A stretch of 64,000 bases of DNA, taken from NCBI GenBank assembly GCA_973895155.1, contig OZ316892.1:6014001-6078000 (forward strand), written 5' to 3'. Under the pieces are notes generated by a model. That model was not told where the DNA came from and made no database searches. It saw only the letters and a program-made list of their open reading frames with translations. The DNA is from Marsupella aquatica. Lineage: Eukaryota > Marchantiophyta. Below are positions 31,007 to 44,600 of this stretch, piece after piece; position 1 is the first letter of the stretch, and every line of letters begins with the position of its first letter. The position numbers and the translations under genes are program-made.

Positions 31007-31104
31007 AATAAAAATTCATGATACACAAATATGAATAAGACAAAACATGAGAGTTAATAAAAATTCATGATACACAAATATGAATAAGACAAAACATGAG
31101 AGTT
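31007..31104. repeat. Two-copy tandem repeat, 49 bp unit
   Basis: aataaaaattcatgatacac at 31007 recurs at 31056, with essentially identical copies. Confidence 0.9.
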
Positions 31105-31140
31105 GGATTCACCATATAGCAGCTTCAAAAATATCAAGAA

Positions 31141-32936
31141 AGGGCTCAAGATTTGGTCTACGAGAAGGATTGGCTGCTATGAGAGTAAAGGTCGTCCAGA
31201 GAGTTGCATTGCATGCATAGTAGAGGCTAGAGGCCCAATGGTAAGTATCATCAGGAACGTGTGAGGTTGCCTTCAGCTCGTTGCCTTCAGCTGTGGCCTT
31301 CCTCTCTACTAGGATTGGGTGCTTGCGAGAGAACTTATGAAAAGCAGTTTGGCGAACGACGATCGGCCATGATAGCAACGACCACTGTGCCATGTTCGGG
31401 GACCACCGTGCATGCTTGATGACGGCGTCCCCAGGCTTCCGCGATCATCATCGATTGCGAGTGACCTCCACTCCACAGTTCACAGTCAAGGTGGATCCAG
31501 TATAGGTTGAGGAAAAAGACCCCCACACTGAACGGGACAGTCCTAACACTACATTCCAGACTTCATTCCAGACTTCTGCAGAGGTACGCATGGGGCAGGG
31601 CAGAGTGCTGGGACCGAGACTAGCTTTACGTGCTGTAATGAAGAGCAGTTACTGCGATGACGGGAGTGTGGTGCTACTTGCAAAGTCATTCCGGCTATAA
31701 GTTTCTACTGGGTGGACGTAAAGCAGGGGAGGATGTAGCCAATACGATGCTTCATGGGATGTTTTCAAGACAATTTTTGTCCATGCAGATAGTACCACCA
31801 TGGAAGGTCGGCTAGTGCATGAACAGAATTGCCGATTACTGTACTTCATATACGTAAATCGGGACTTTATCATCTCTTGATAGGAGTGAGAGCACGAGCT
31901 TAGTATACTTGGTAATTCCAACCTGTCGATAATACTTCATATTCGATGAATTTAGGAAGATAGTGAGAGCACGAGCTTAGTATACTTGGTAATTCCAACC
32001 TGTCGATAATACTTCATATTCGATGAATTTAGGAAGATAGTTTGGAGTACGATAGTTCCGTCTCTAAAGTCCGCTGTTCGAGTTCTCAACGTTGGAAAGC
32101 TGCACGAATTTATCCTCCCTACTTAATTTCTACTTCGTAATGCGCTATTCGAAGCAAAGTAACTACGGAATTCATCGCCATTTCAATAACAATTGGTGGA
32201 AACCGTCCAATGTTTGAAGAGTAGACTTTATTTACCAGCAGCACTTTCTTTGCGGTGCTCAATAACTGCAAACTGTCAAAACTTATTATTTTTATATTTT
32301 AGCAACTTCCTCACACTTGCGAATAGAATTCGAAGTGAAATTCACATTCCTGAGACACAGCATGAAGTGAAATTATACTGGAACGAGAACTTTGCCTTGA
32401 CAAAACTTTTATTCAACATATATGGAGCGAATATATACACTCTGGCCAGCAGTACGGAAAGAGGGCAGCGCAACAATGCGCTACGCTTGCCAGCATTAAT
32501 ATTTGAAGTTTCATTCAATACGAATGAGGACCCCTCGTAGAACGGACAATTGATCGGAACAAGATCGTCGACGAACAGAAGCTTGTTGTTTAATCGGTCG
32601 GAGAGAGAAACCTTCCGATAACAACTCCAGAAAGAGATTTCTGCGGGTGAGACAGAAATACATCGTCGACAGATCTCAGGAATACTGAACCATAACTTTA
32701 ACTTCGAAGGGAAGTCCCCTATTTATTGGTTACATCTCCACTGTAGGAATCAATATCTGTCTGAAGCTAACAACGTTAACTACAAATTAACATCGCGATG
32801 GCGTTGTCTTCAAATAGGGTACCGGCTCCATGTTCCAACCGAATCACGAACCCCGCTCCTGTATTTGAACCGTGTACACACAGCTCCAAATCGGAGAGCA
32901 TCATCGAGTTGGTAGGAGCCACGACGAAGTGACGAT
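31141..32936. other. No gene seen
   Basis: Short frames only. It includes the 77-bp duplication at 31885-32038 and probable 3' flanking sequence of the PAR1-like gene. Confidence 0.45.
31885..32038. repeat. Two-copy tandem repeat, 77 bp unit
   Basis: agtgagagcacgagcttag begins at 31885 and again at 31962, with identical copies, indicating a recent duplication or an assembly duplication. Confidence 0.92.
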
Positions 32937-33808
32937 TTACATCGGGGCTGCGGCGGTGGCGATGAGACGGCGAGAAGCAATGAGCTGAGCACGCCTCTGC
33001 TCGCCGCAAAATTCGGAAAGAGTAAGACCTTCACCGGCAATGATGTTGCTGTAAATGTCGACCAGATTCACGCAGTTATTTCTGCAGTCTTTGGAGCACA
33101 TCTTGCTGATGAAAGCATGGGACGTCAGCTCGTCAGTGGAGAAACCAACGGTCATTCTCTCCACTCCGCAGGCTGCGACGCACTCGTTGGACTCGATGTA
33201 TTCAATTGGAGAATCTTCTCCGGCCTTCACGTTGGAGGTCTGCATGGCACGAGAAAACGTCAGCAGACAGCCTAGCGACATCAATTTCTTAAGCCACGCA
33301 CCCACACATTCCAGACTGCAGCAACAAATCAAGGGTCCGGCCACTGGTACAATTCACCGAAAATTAAACCATATGCATGTTGCCCAGGGAATGAACGCAG
33401 CAGTAACAGGAACGCAGCAGTAATTGGACCCTAGGGGTCACTCTATGTACCGAATACCGAACGGCATGCTTAAGGCAAAGCATGCAAAGAGTAAGGTCCC
33501 CAGTTGAGAATCATTCATGAACAATCTTAGTACAACCAGAAAGTACTAACAGCTGATGACTTACTCCGTGTTACAAAACGAGCCCATCATTCATAACACG
33601 CGGCAGGAGGAATAGTGATATGTACCTCGCAGACATAGAGGTCAGAACCGACAGTCTTTTCGAGGACACATCGGTGGCCGGAGTAGGAAACGGCGAAAGC
33701 GCACTCCTCAGCTGGGAGCATAGGGCATTCCAGCTGGAAATCAGCCTGAGCCAAAGGAACCACCACGAGGGCAACGAATAGAGCCAAGATAGCGTGCTGG
33801 AAAGCCAT
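32937..33808 (-). CDS. PAR1-family (photoassimilate-responsive protein 1-like) secreted protein
   Basis: Two exons: 33808-33626 (61 codons) and 33239-32937 (100 codons plus stop), joined across a 386-bp intron with donor gag|gtacat and acceptor atgcag|acc, phase 0. The product has 161 residues. I chose the second ATG (33808) because it starts a clean signal peptide, MAFQHAILALFVALVVVPLAQA; an ATG eight codons upstream is also in frame. The mature part has the PAR1 pattern: C-x6-CAFAVSYSGHRCVLE, YVCE, YIESNECVAACGVERMTVG, MCSKDCRNNCVNLVDIYSNIIAGEG and LSEFC. The many Cys should form disulfides in an extracellular protein. The biochemical role of the family is unknown; the tobacco founder responds to sugar accumulation. 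The length fits the family. No operon-like context applies. Confidence 0.88.
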
Positions 33809-35439
33809 TGCTACGATTCGTGTGGGTTGCAAACACTGCCATAACAGGACCCATATTAGCCACGCGACTTCTAAACGGCATCATAACTTTAAAATTCTGC
33901 TACTGTCCACTCGACAACTACCTCTCGAAAAATCCAGCAGAGGCAGAGCAGATTCAGTTGACAATATTATCTAACGCTACAACATGCAGAAATTTTAAGC
34001 TCCCCCCTACACAAGACAGTGCAGCTTTTCAACTCTCGAACATCAATAATATATCCATTAGATGAACCTCCTCTCCACCAGACTGTCGTCTGATGACGAC
34101 CTCTCTCATCCTCATTGGTATTGGCTCACTTTGGTAGGATGTAACTTCTCGTAACAAAAATCGGCGTGCAGAAACACAACGAGTCCAAGTAGACGTAAAT
34201 TAGGAATGGAGCTCATCATGAGTTGAAGCCAGGAAACTGGCGTATCATATTGTGCTGTCATCCACTATTTTGAGTCTACCCTGGCACGAAACAGAGGTAC
34301 AAAGCCCCAAGTGATGCCTCAGCGCTGCAGCAAATTAACTTCAGACCCTCAATTATCATCCAACCCTCACTTCACTCGACGTATCTATCTGGAAGCAGGA
34401 AGCTGGAAGCAGGATATGTGACTCCACGCACTATAATCATCAATCTACTGCCCATCTGCCTGAGACTTGGCAACACAGATATCGACCATGAAAACGTATA
34501 CATTAGGACGACTCTCTCTTCCGTTCGTAGAGTGAGAACAATCTGCGACTCCACGGGACAAAGTCAGCTTTGTGACATGTCTTCCACGCGGCTTTGGCGA
34601 CAGCGGATTCTATTATCAAGTGGTAGACTGTTTTGAAATCCTTCACCACACCATCCTATCCCGCAGACGACTTGATGTCCCGACCCAACTTCGAGATACC
34701 TATAAACTGGTGCGTCACAGAAATCCAGGATCCGCCTCGACTTCAAGGGAGAAGCACAACACACTACCAGCTGAGGGCAAGACTGTCACTAGACGCACGC
34801 CATAGAGAAGCCATTTTCTGTGATTCCTTACGCTAGATACACCCATATCCAGAGGCCATCCAGCGAAGAAGTCCACAGTCACTCCAAGTCCACCAAACCC
34901 AAGGACGCGAGACGCTTATCGATCACTCATCCCAGCGGATCTTCGCCAGGCCTCTGTTTCAAGTCCAGTACCTCAAGGCTCATGAGCTAACCTGAACTAA
35001 TGTGCAATCCGTGTCCAACACCACCTCAAGGGACCTTTGAGCGAGAGCCGAACCAAACCGTAACACCAACTGCACTCAGCTAAACATTCACACTATCCAC
35101 CAGTACACGTCCTATTCTACAATCACAAAAAACATCCTGTTGCCACGAGATTATTCTGTACAGCCGAGATTTACTTCAGTTTCAGCTCATCCCGTCCTCC
35201 TCACCTGTTGTAAAATACGCAGCAGACGATCTTCCGAGAAGGCAAATTCCTCGGTAAGCTGAAAAACCCTCGTGTTCTCGAGCTGACTGAAGAACCGAAC
35301 GTGTAGCTGTTGCTGATCAAGCTTTCGTAGTTTCGGTTCCGTTGAGTAGAGTCGAGCAACAACTGGTGTGTTGCAATGCGACTGCTTGAGGCTTCCGCTG
35401 GAGGCAGAGCGAGATATATGCTGTTTCGTTTGGGCCGCG
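33809..35439. other. Upstream of the PAR1-like gene; no gene seen
   Basis: It should contain the PAR1-like promoter. Short frames at 34372-34836 on both strands show no domain content. Confidence 0.4.
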
Positions 35440-35800
35440 AGTTCGGACTTCCGAACCTTTCGAACCTTTGGCCAGAGAGTCGTCGCCCTCCGCGCTGACA
35501 CGTCCTGACATCGACCCTCGGCTGACACCACGCCGAGGGGACCCTACCGTCAAGCGCGGGACGGGACGGGGCGAAGCAGGACGGAAGGCCCCGTGCCAAC
35601 CCGCCCCCACGAAGGCACGAACTGGCTCCCATGAACCGCCCCCGCCTGCGTCCTTCCCTTCGGGAGAACTGGGGACGTCACAGGCCGGGGACAGGGAGCC
35701 CCCGAGATGGTGTCAAGGCAGAGACTGGGCCGGGGGCGACGTGGTTGCCGGGGGCCTCGTCGGCGACGGGTCTTTCACCCGTTTTACAACTACAGCGGAT
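35440..35800. other. GC-rich island, function unclear
   Basis: Base composition rises sharply and CpG is frequent compared with flanks. Overlapping Arg/Gly/Pro-rich frames on both strands follow from the composition. It may be a promoter island or the 5' exon of an unrecognised gene, or inserted sequence. Confidence 0.4.
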
Positions 35801-36879
35801 GTATTTAGGGTAGTTTATAAGGTTGTGTATTTTTCGCAAGGTGGCCCTTGAACAGAAAATGCTAAGAATATTTTATGTAGTTTCATAGTTTGCTTCGTTT
35901 ATTGTCGGAGTGGTGCAGTAGATCTCCGTGAAGAGCTGGGGGTAACATTCGCATTCTGCTTAATTCATGGGTTTGGTCATATATAGCATGTTCCTCCTAA
36001 TGCATGCCTGTTTTGTCTTATGGAATACTTCATTGTCTTAATTCATGGGTTTGGTGAGAAACCGGCTGATGGGAGACAACGAGGTTGGTCAAAAGTGACA
36101 TTTAATTTAGGGAAATATGCTGTGTATGGTAGAAGCAACAAAAATTATGATATTATTATGAACTGTTAATTCAATAATTAATTAAAGATCACCCTTTCGC
36201 AAGTTCTGGAGTTCAAGTTCAGAAGCAACGTCCATTGTTGCCAAAAATGATACGATAGGCTTTTGTATCTCAAAATGACCATAGCCAAACACCCTTTTCT
36301 GCTCATTCGGTACATGTAACAGCTACTAGTTGCGACAACAACCAGAGACAGACATCTTGAAGCAAGAAGGCCTCTCAACTCTCCATGATTTTTTATGATA
36401 CTACCTCGCAAAACATTCAAAGTGTCTATTCCATTGGAGTTTGAGGAAGATATTAGACCTATCCACAAAGCTGTGACTATCTCAGGTATGTTTTGCAAAA
36501 AGCTTTCAATTTATGACCTATCTGCAAACTTGTTTAGCGAGGCATGATTGGTGACTCCTTCTTGACAGAAAGTGGCACGACATGACAAAAGTAGCACTAA
36601 AGGAAAACTTTGCATTGGCAACCAAAGTCATGCAAAAAATTTCAAAAGTTGCACCAACACAAGCAGTATGCTCTTGGCGGGTTCCCTTTGTATTTTCAGG
36701 GCATTCTTGGAGAAGAACTCAGAGTCAAGATTTAGATCAACTCATTACGAAGCTTTTGCTCACTTCTACTAAAATTAGTACAAAGAAAAATCTCTTAAGC
36801 CTTTAGATTTATGAGGGTCATCTTGCATGTAAGCAGTCCTTTCTTTTGAGGGACTAAATTAGTACTGTACAATAAAAAT

Positions 36880-37320
36880 CGCATAGGCCTTCAATGTATT
36901 AGGGTCATCTGGCATGTAAGTGGCCCTTCTTTTGGGCCCAACTTCTCCGTAATCTGCTGCTGCTAGGTGTCACTGGGCTCAACTTTAGTGACCCTGTCTA
37001 ATTTTGTTTCATTTAGATTTTACATGTCATGACTCTAAGGATGGATAGTATCGGACTCTCAGGATGGATGGTATCCGGCCCTTGGTTCTCCCTTATAAAT
37101 GGAGTCAGGTCTGCCTGGCCAGGAGGTTCATGCATAAAATTCCCATGCAATGTTTCAATGTCATGGTTAAGTTAAGAGCCAGACATTGAAGGTCTTACCA
37201 CATGCAAGACGGCCCTTAAGGTCTTCTTACCAGAGCATTACTGACAATAATAGTTACTCAAAACTCAAGTTGAAGTTCTCATTTGGCGGGGTATTATATT
37301 CCACTAGCCCCGACTACCCG
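36880..37320 (+). repeat. Dispersed repeat, related to 49915-50300
   Basis: Shared words include taggccttcaatgta/caggccttatgtaa, cctcaaaactcaa and gggcattatat-like sequence followed by cccactag. Order and orientation are the same in both places. Confidence 0.5.
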
Positions 37321-38166
37321 TTCTTTGAACATAAATAGCAGAGAGTACAATACAAAATTATCAAAATATATTTTCTATCCATATTCTTTGAAGGTAAATG
37401 AAATGATAAAAAAATTCATCATTTTAATAATCATATATAATATACTCTTCTCCTTTATGTGCACATGAGTATTTTTTAATGCACATATGTTGTGGTGGGG
37501 CCATAGTGCATATAGAAATTATCAAGGAAAACTGGTATGTACATACATCATGTCATGAGTTTCTCCCATGCACATGATGGCCATAAAGTTACGGTCTAGA
37601 GGCTTCACTCTAGACCTAGGCTCTTAAAAGTAGACTTGAGTTGGTGCTTTAATAGTAAGATAATACCCCTGCAACACATGACATTACTTTAAACTATAAA
37701 ATCACAAACTATTAAAATCACAAAGTTTGGACACTGAGTAACCCATAGAAATTCATAGTTCTCCAATTCTGAGTGAAAATGAGCCATATAAGGCTGATTG
37801 GGAAGCTTTTTTCAGATTGCTTCTAACAAGCCCAATACATCCTGTTTCTAGTGTATATTAAGGGTGATATTGAAGATCAGAGCTTGCTGTTAAAACACTT
37901 TCAGAATCTCAAAGGGTGTCAATGAGTAAGGGTAGAGGGTGTCACAATCCATGGGGATTGTTTGGTCCACTTTGCAATTTGTTGCCATTCTGGGTTTAGA
38001 AAGCATCATGCTTATTGCATTGATTATGTAAAACCCAATGTATATATGCTGTGTCTGTTTTGAGGAGGGGTTTTCCTTCATTTCGGAGTAGCTTATGAAA
38101 GCCACTCCAAACAAGGAGGACGTTGAGGACAGCTCACACCATTCTCATCATTGGACATGCAAATGA

Positions 38167-38300
38167 AAAGTTTGTTTGAATTCAACAAACTTATTCCGCA
38201 TGCCTTTGGCATGGGGACAAGTTTTGTTGTGCTTCTAAAGTTTGTTTGAATTCAACAAACTCATTCAGCATGCCTTTGGCATGGAGACAAGTTTTTTTTT
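38167..38300. repeat. Two-copy direct repeat with internal palindromes
   Basis: The copy at 38167-38230 recurs at 38237-38300 (period 70). Each contains agtttgtttgaattcaacaa, which folds on itself, and catgcctttggcatg, another hairpin. Confidence 0.85.
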
Positions 38301-39199
38301 CCGAAAGAATGAGGACTAAACTTGCGAATACATTTTGAGCATGATTGATACTGGAAAATAGTTCATCCACTGTACAACACAATTCAGTGTCTTTCTAGGT
38401 TTATTATGGCAAAGCAAGTGATCATGTAAGAATGTGGACAAAATAAATCTGTGTTTAACGGAAAATATATAGAACACTGACAAAGAACTTAAAGAGTCAA
38501 ACCAGGAGTCAGGATTGCAAAAGGCAGAAGAATCAATAAAGGAGAAGAAAAAAATAAGGGAAAACCTACTCAGACCCAAAACCAGAGTCTCCAACAACAG
38601 CAAAACTGAAGCCCAACTAAGCAACAAATTGAAAAACCCTTGGTCCATTTGCTTTAGTTTTGTTTCTTCTTTCTTGATTGTTAGGGGTTTCCCTTTGCTC
38701 ACTTCTTTTGAGTTTTATTTTTGTCCACTTTGGACGTCTTCCCTTGGTTCTTTTGTGCTATGTTTGGCCCTTTCTGTAACAAATTTATATTCACTTCTTG
38801 ATAGAGCTCCAAACAAGCAAGCATTGAACACCCTGGTTACGGACCCCCATGAGAGGTCTCTTGCAAATTCCCTGCAACGAGGTTGCACCACATCACCACA
38901 ACCAGCCACAAACAGGAATGATCCTACTTTTAACAATAACAAACGTGCACATTTCTGTTTGTGGCAAAAGCAACGTAATTTTTGGGGCGCCATGCCGTAA
39001 ATATTGAACTTAAAAAAACCAAAATACAAAGGGAGATATGTCATTTAGTAAAATAAAGTTACCATTTTGATGTTTGTCAAAGATATATCAATGTTTTATA
39101 TCAAAATGCTTGTATTTTTTAATTGTTTGCAAGCTTGAAAAAAGTAACCAACCAATAGAAATGTACATAGTTAAACCCCATTTGGCTTCACATTGTAAA

Positions 39200-39640
39200 A
39201 CTAAATAATCAATCTCCTTAGTACTTGATAAAATCTGTTAATGTTTGATTCATTGGAAAACTCAAGATCAAGATTTAGAATCTCGTGACCTCTTTAGTAT
39301 TGTCTTGATAAAATCTCTCAATGTCACACTCATTGGAAAGTTAAAGTAAAATTAAAAACTCATCATCTCCTTAGTACTTGACAAAATCTATCAATGTTAG
39401 GTTCATTGGAAAGCTAGAGAAATTAAGATACTCATGATCTCTCTAATTCTTGACGAATAATCTCAATGTTGACCACACATTAGAAAGCTAGAGAGATTGA
39501 AAACCTCATGATCTCTTTAGTATCGTGACAAAATTTGACATAAAATTTGTCAATGTCGGACTCAATGTTGGAAAGCTAAAAGAATTCATGGACTCATGAT
39601 CAATATTTCTTTTACTCACACTCATTGGAAAGGCAAAGAA
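39200..39640. repeat. Diverged tandem repeat, about 75-80 bp unit
   Basis: Units contain ttgataaaatct, tcaatgtt, ttcattggaaagct and ctcatgatctctttag. At least five are visible. Related single units also occur at 42110-42320 and 42890-42970. Confidence 0.75.
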
Positions 39641-39934
39641 CAACATCACACCAAAACACATACAAGCCCCAAAATCTCCCCAAAGAATGGGACGACCACC
39701 AGCACTTGTAGTAGACTTTAGCAGAAACCATAAAAGGTTAAGTAGACTGCCATTGAAATGTGTGGCGCTGTGGCAAAGCAAACAGCCCGACTGGAATAAT
39801 CATCACAGCAGAAAAAATAAATCCAGCTTTGGCTTTATCTCACCAATAGCGTTGCTTGGACACCCAGCTTTGACAGGTGCCAGGCGTGCAGCCAAACAAC
39901 GCCAGGCTGCCCCTACCTTGTGGCCTGGGCTGGG

Positions 39935-40640
39935 CTGGGCTGTACCTTGTGTGTCGAAGGTGCTTTCTCAGCCCTCAATTACTGTACCACGGAGACCGAT
40001 TATATTTTGCTCTACTCTTCCCTCAATTACTGTATGACAGAGACCGATGATATTGAGGTCTACTACAGAACTTATCCCTCAATTACTGTGCTATACCTTG
40101 TGTGTCGAGTGCTTTTCTCTCCCCTCAATTAGTGGGCTATATACCTTGTGCGTCGAGTGCTTTTCTCACGCCTCTATTACTAGGCTACACCTTGTGTGTC
40201 GAGTGCTTTTCTCACGCCTCTATTCTTGGGCTATACCTTGTGTGTCGAGTGCTTTTCTCACGCCTCCATTACTGTACCACGGAGCCCGATGATATTGTGC
40301 TCCACTACTAATAATCCCTCTATTCTTGGGCTATACCTTGTGTGTCGAGTGCTTTTCTCACGCCTCCAGTACTGTACCACGGAGACCGATGATATTGTGC
40401 TCCACTACTAATAATCCTTCAATTACTGGGCTATACCTTGTGCGTTGATTGCTTTTTCTCACCCCTCAATTACTGGGCTATACCTTGTGTGTGGAGTGCT
40501 TTTCTCACGCCTCCATTACTGGGCTATGCCTCGTGTGTCGAAGGTACTTTTCTCACCCCTCAACTACTGTACCACGGAGACCGATGATATATTGATATTG
40601 CACCTTTACTCATCCCTCAATTAATGTCCCATGGAGACCA
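39935..40640. repeat. Minisatellite array with two interleaved unit types
   Basis: A unit of about 55-60 bp (ggctataccttgtgtgtcga then gtgcttttctcacgcctc) repeats about ten times. It is interspersed with a second unit, tgtaccacggagaccgatga through ctccactactaataatccct. Frames read through the array give repeated LVCRVLFS peptides and are not genes. Confidence 0.9.
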
Positions 40641-41059
40641 ATTATATGGCAGGAGGTCCATCTGTCCAAGATGTACACTGTTTACAGTAATCCAATTTTT
40701 TTCAGCTTCATTGTCTGTTCTTTGAGGGTAACCAGAGGTGATACATGCTGCTTGCTATGCCATTTTCAAAGACTCCCCTCTCTCAAGAGATTGTTTTATC
40801 AGCCCTCAAGTAGGCCTTCACTCTCAGACATTGTTGCCCGCATTTGTTTTTGAAGGTGAACTCCAAGTTCATTCCATTGGCCCTCACCTGACACGGTCTC
40901 ATGTGACAAAAGTAACAGTTGACAGGAAACCAGTGACGGTGAACCTGGAATGCAATTCCTACAGACTGTTGTGCAGTCATTAAACAAATAAACAGCTAAA
41001 CCCCTAAATTGCTATTCAGTGACCTGGTGAGTGTCACCCTTCCGTACACATGTGGTGCA

Positions 41060-41680
41060 ACATGTTTCTTTGCAGCTTTGGGTCCTCCATTGTTCTAGCC
41101 CAGATATTGCATGTTCATCCTCGAACATGTCTTCTTTTTTAGTCTTGTAGTGATATGTAATTAGTTTGAATTATTATATGCGCAAAGAAATAGGTATATA
41201 TAAAGTATATGCCAAGAACTCACTTAATAAGAGTGAGTGACATAGTACACATGCAAAGAAAAGCACATTATGACCAAAAAAATACAAAAGTACTAAAGAG
41301 TCGTGCACATGCATTACAAAATTTCACTTGCTTCTAGGTAATGACAATAAACTCAATTAAAAACATAAATTTTGTAAAGGAAACCAAGAGAGTAACTTAG
41401 TACACCTGATGTGCAGATTGTTCAAACTCATTTCTCTTACTCTCATGAGAAAAATGATAATTCACTAAGGAGTATTGAAAAGGAAAGATTAAACATTTAT
41501 GAGTGGAGCCAAATACATTAGAAGGTGTCCAAAAGTTAATTCAAAAGAAAATTAATAGAAATGATTCACCTAGTAAAGGCACATTAAAATCAAAATACTG
41601 AACACAAAATCTGAATAAGACAAACTATGAAAGGTGGATTCAACATATAGCAGCTTCATACTTTCCTAATTTCCCAGAAA
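41060..41680 (+). repeat. Dispersed repeat family, copy B
   Basis: The second copy of the family at 30340-31140, ending in ggattcaacatatagcagc. Its boundaries are approximate. Confidence 0.65.
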
Positions 41681-44600
41681 ATGCCTGTCCTACTTGGACC
41701 CATCATGAGTATGGCCACTAAATATATTTCCAGTTTGGTCTATTCCATGTGGGAAAATGGAGGCCCAAATGGAGGTTAAAGTTTTGTTACAACTGAAGTA
41801 GATGGTAAATATGGACCCACAAGGGAAGTTCTTTGTAAAAGTTTTGGCACCATGTGTAGTCACATTATCACTTTGGGTCACAAACAGGAACAATGGTGTT
41901 TTCAACAAGAAACAAATACAAGTATTCATGTTTGATCCACACAAGGAAAGATAAATAGACTGGGAGTTAACCCCAATAAAGTGAAAAGATCAAAGTAATT
42001 TTAAATAGAAAAAAGGTTTCATTGAGAGATCAGGGAGAAATTCAAAATCACTTTTTGTTAATGACATAATTAGACTTTCAGAGAACGGCAGAACAGCTTA
42101 AAAAATACACGAACTCTTCAATACTTCATAAATCTATCAATGTTAGGTTCATTGAAAAACTCTTTCAAAAGCTTTCCTATGAATTCTAAGCATGATTTCA
42201 AATTTCTCCCTTATCTCTTGACAAACCCTGATGACAAAGCTAGACTTGCAAGGAAGTGTAGAGTGATTTACCAATTTGTGAGCTCTTCCATACTTGACAA
42301 AATCTGACAATGTTACTTCGGGGGCCTCACTCCAAGGGAGTTTCCATATCACGTGTAAAGTTTTCAAATAATAAACACCTTAAAACTTTAAAAAATAAAA
42401 TTAAATAAATGTAGGTCCTCTGCTTGATCCTCTTTGGACTAGCTCTTTGTCCCCCGATGCCTCTTTGGTATTTCTGCCTTTTGGCTTGCTAATTCCTCCC
42501 ATCCATGGGGTTCACACTGAATAAATTTGAAAATTTTCTATTTAATATTCACAATTGATTTGACATCACTAACTTTATGGAATATTTTAGGAATATTCTC
42601 AAATTTGCTATTAAAAACCCTATAGTCTTAAAAATAGATTAAAACACCTCTATTTTTCTTCAACATTTTTTAAAAAGTCTTCCGCCTACTTGAATTAAAC
42701 CCCTAACTTCTTCGCGTTTGATGCGTTGGAAGAAACAAAGTGAGAACGCCGGAAATGTTATGCTTATTGAATATATGTTTCCAGAACAATTCTAAGTAAA
42801 AAATGTTTCATCAAGATATTAGTGAAAATTTGATAGTGTTTTCTGTTGACACCATAGCTGGACAGTCAAGGAAGGGGAGAGAAATTTAGGAATTGTGATC
42901 TCTTTGATATGTGAGGATATTTGACAACATTAAGCTCACTGTAAAGCTCTTTCCAAAATGATTATAAGAGTCCAAAAAGTTCACATGCCCCCCCCCCCTC
43001 CTTCCCCCCGACTATCTTGGCCCTTGACATATAATTACGAAGAGTGACTCCCAATCCAGCATAATTTTGTGGGGGACGTAGGGAACAGACACCATGGAAT
43101 TCCCTGCAACCAAAAATGAACTCACTCCAGCAATCCAGCCGATGAACACTGCACTCAGATTTATCGTTGAAGCCCCAAATTGCCCCAGCAGTTTGAAAGA
43201 GTAATGGCAAGCCAAAAGTTGACGAAAAGCACTCCGCTGAACTAAATGCATGATCTTCCAGAACCAATGGCCACCTGAGACCCTGAGTGGCTGAGTGGTC
43301 TTTACACCGTCGGCGCGTAAACGGCAATGATGGTGCGACAGGAATTTAGCGAACGGACCGCTCTCCCCGCGAATGCTAAAGGCCCCTCTCTGTCATACCC
43401 TGTTCGCATCGAACCAGCCGACCGCGCGGCACCTTCGCCAAGTATGCCGCACGGTCGGTTCCTTCGTTCCTTCCTCAAACTTACTGTGCTGCATAGCAGC
43501 TGTACGCAAACTCTTTCCCTCTCTCAGTCTCTCACTCAAGCTTGCTATCGAGTCTCCTTTGACACTTCACAGTAAGTTGACACTGGCGTCGTCCCCAGTC
43601 AGTGGCGCCTTGGTCGGTGTCAACCGTACTTAGGTACAGTACTGCCCCTGCATAGGGGCCTCCCGTCAGCGTGCCCCAGCCCGAGCCTGTACAGATTCTG
43701 CAGTACGGATAGGGTACTGCATTAGACGGTATGGTACCATAGCCCCCGCCGTCGACAGCCCCTGCGGAGGGGTCCTTCTCCGGCTCGCCATCCCCAATTC
43801 CCTGTCCTGTATTTCTGCATTACTTTAGTTCACAGTACTTCACAGGACTCTTGTAGGCGTTGTCAGCTTGTCACCCTACTACCCCGTCTCAAGTCTCAAT
43901 AGCGTGCCTTGACAATTTTTCCTTGCATTATACAGTGACCTCTCTCTAAAGGTACACTCCCTGGAAGAAACCCTCCTGTGTGCGCTTACTGAGAATTTGC
44001 ACTATTTCAGGATTACAAACATTTGGAATTTGCACTTATCAGTGTGCACAAACCCTTATGACAGAGTTAAATGTACTTCTTTAGTGCAGGCCCCATTGAC
44101 CGGAAAAAATAGTCTGAGAAAGGAAAAGAACAGGACACCATTCAATTGTCTAGGGTTTAGGGCACTGGTGTCTTGTGGACTGTTCACTGCGCAATTAGAG
44201 ATGTCACTGTACAATGACTCCACTGACTGCCCAACGTTGTTCGTTCGTTGTCAGACACAATTTTTTTCTCTAGCGCACGTCCACACGGTGCGGAAGCCGG
44301 AAGGAAAAGCCACCGATGACCGATCGAACCGGTACGCCGGTAGGTAAAGAAGGGACATCCCCATCATCGCGGACAGCCTGTACCGTACGCATTAATGAGC
44401 GGCCATACGCCCATACTTGCATACGGTGTCGTTGACTTGATGCAGGTGTTTACAGAAATCAGCGTGGCCAATAAGAAGTGACCCTCCGTTCGGCCCCAAA
44501 GCTAACCTGTACTTGGCTACTCTGAAACCTGACCTAGTCTAGGTTGCTTCCGTTTACAGTGGCGTCCCCGTCCGGCCGTATTTGGGGACAGTTTTAGGGC

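Larger units (their letters stand above)
30340..31140 (+). repeat. Dispersed repeat family, copy A
   Basis: Shared words with 41060-41680 in the same order and orientation: catgctcatcctggaacatg, gtcttgtagtgatat, gcacatagtgacc, ctcatgag, gaataagacaaa, and finally a ttcaccatatagcagcttc-like end. Identity is moderate with many indels. No coding frame was found. Confidence 0.65.
35801..39199. other. No gene seen; minor repeats
   Basis: AT-rich. About 36797-36860 and 36886-36945 are a diverged direct repeat (gggtcatcttgcatgtaag-like). The frame at 38515-39000 lacks domain content and I do not call it. Confidence 0.4.

Noticed and set aside
38515-39000. 161-codon plus-strand frame
   Set aside because: No domain, odd composition (Lys-rich start, then Phe/Leu, then Asn/Gln), and no splice or signal support.
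39920-40411. Frames with repeated LVCRVLFS peptides
   Set aside because: They are translations of the minisatellite in three frames.
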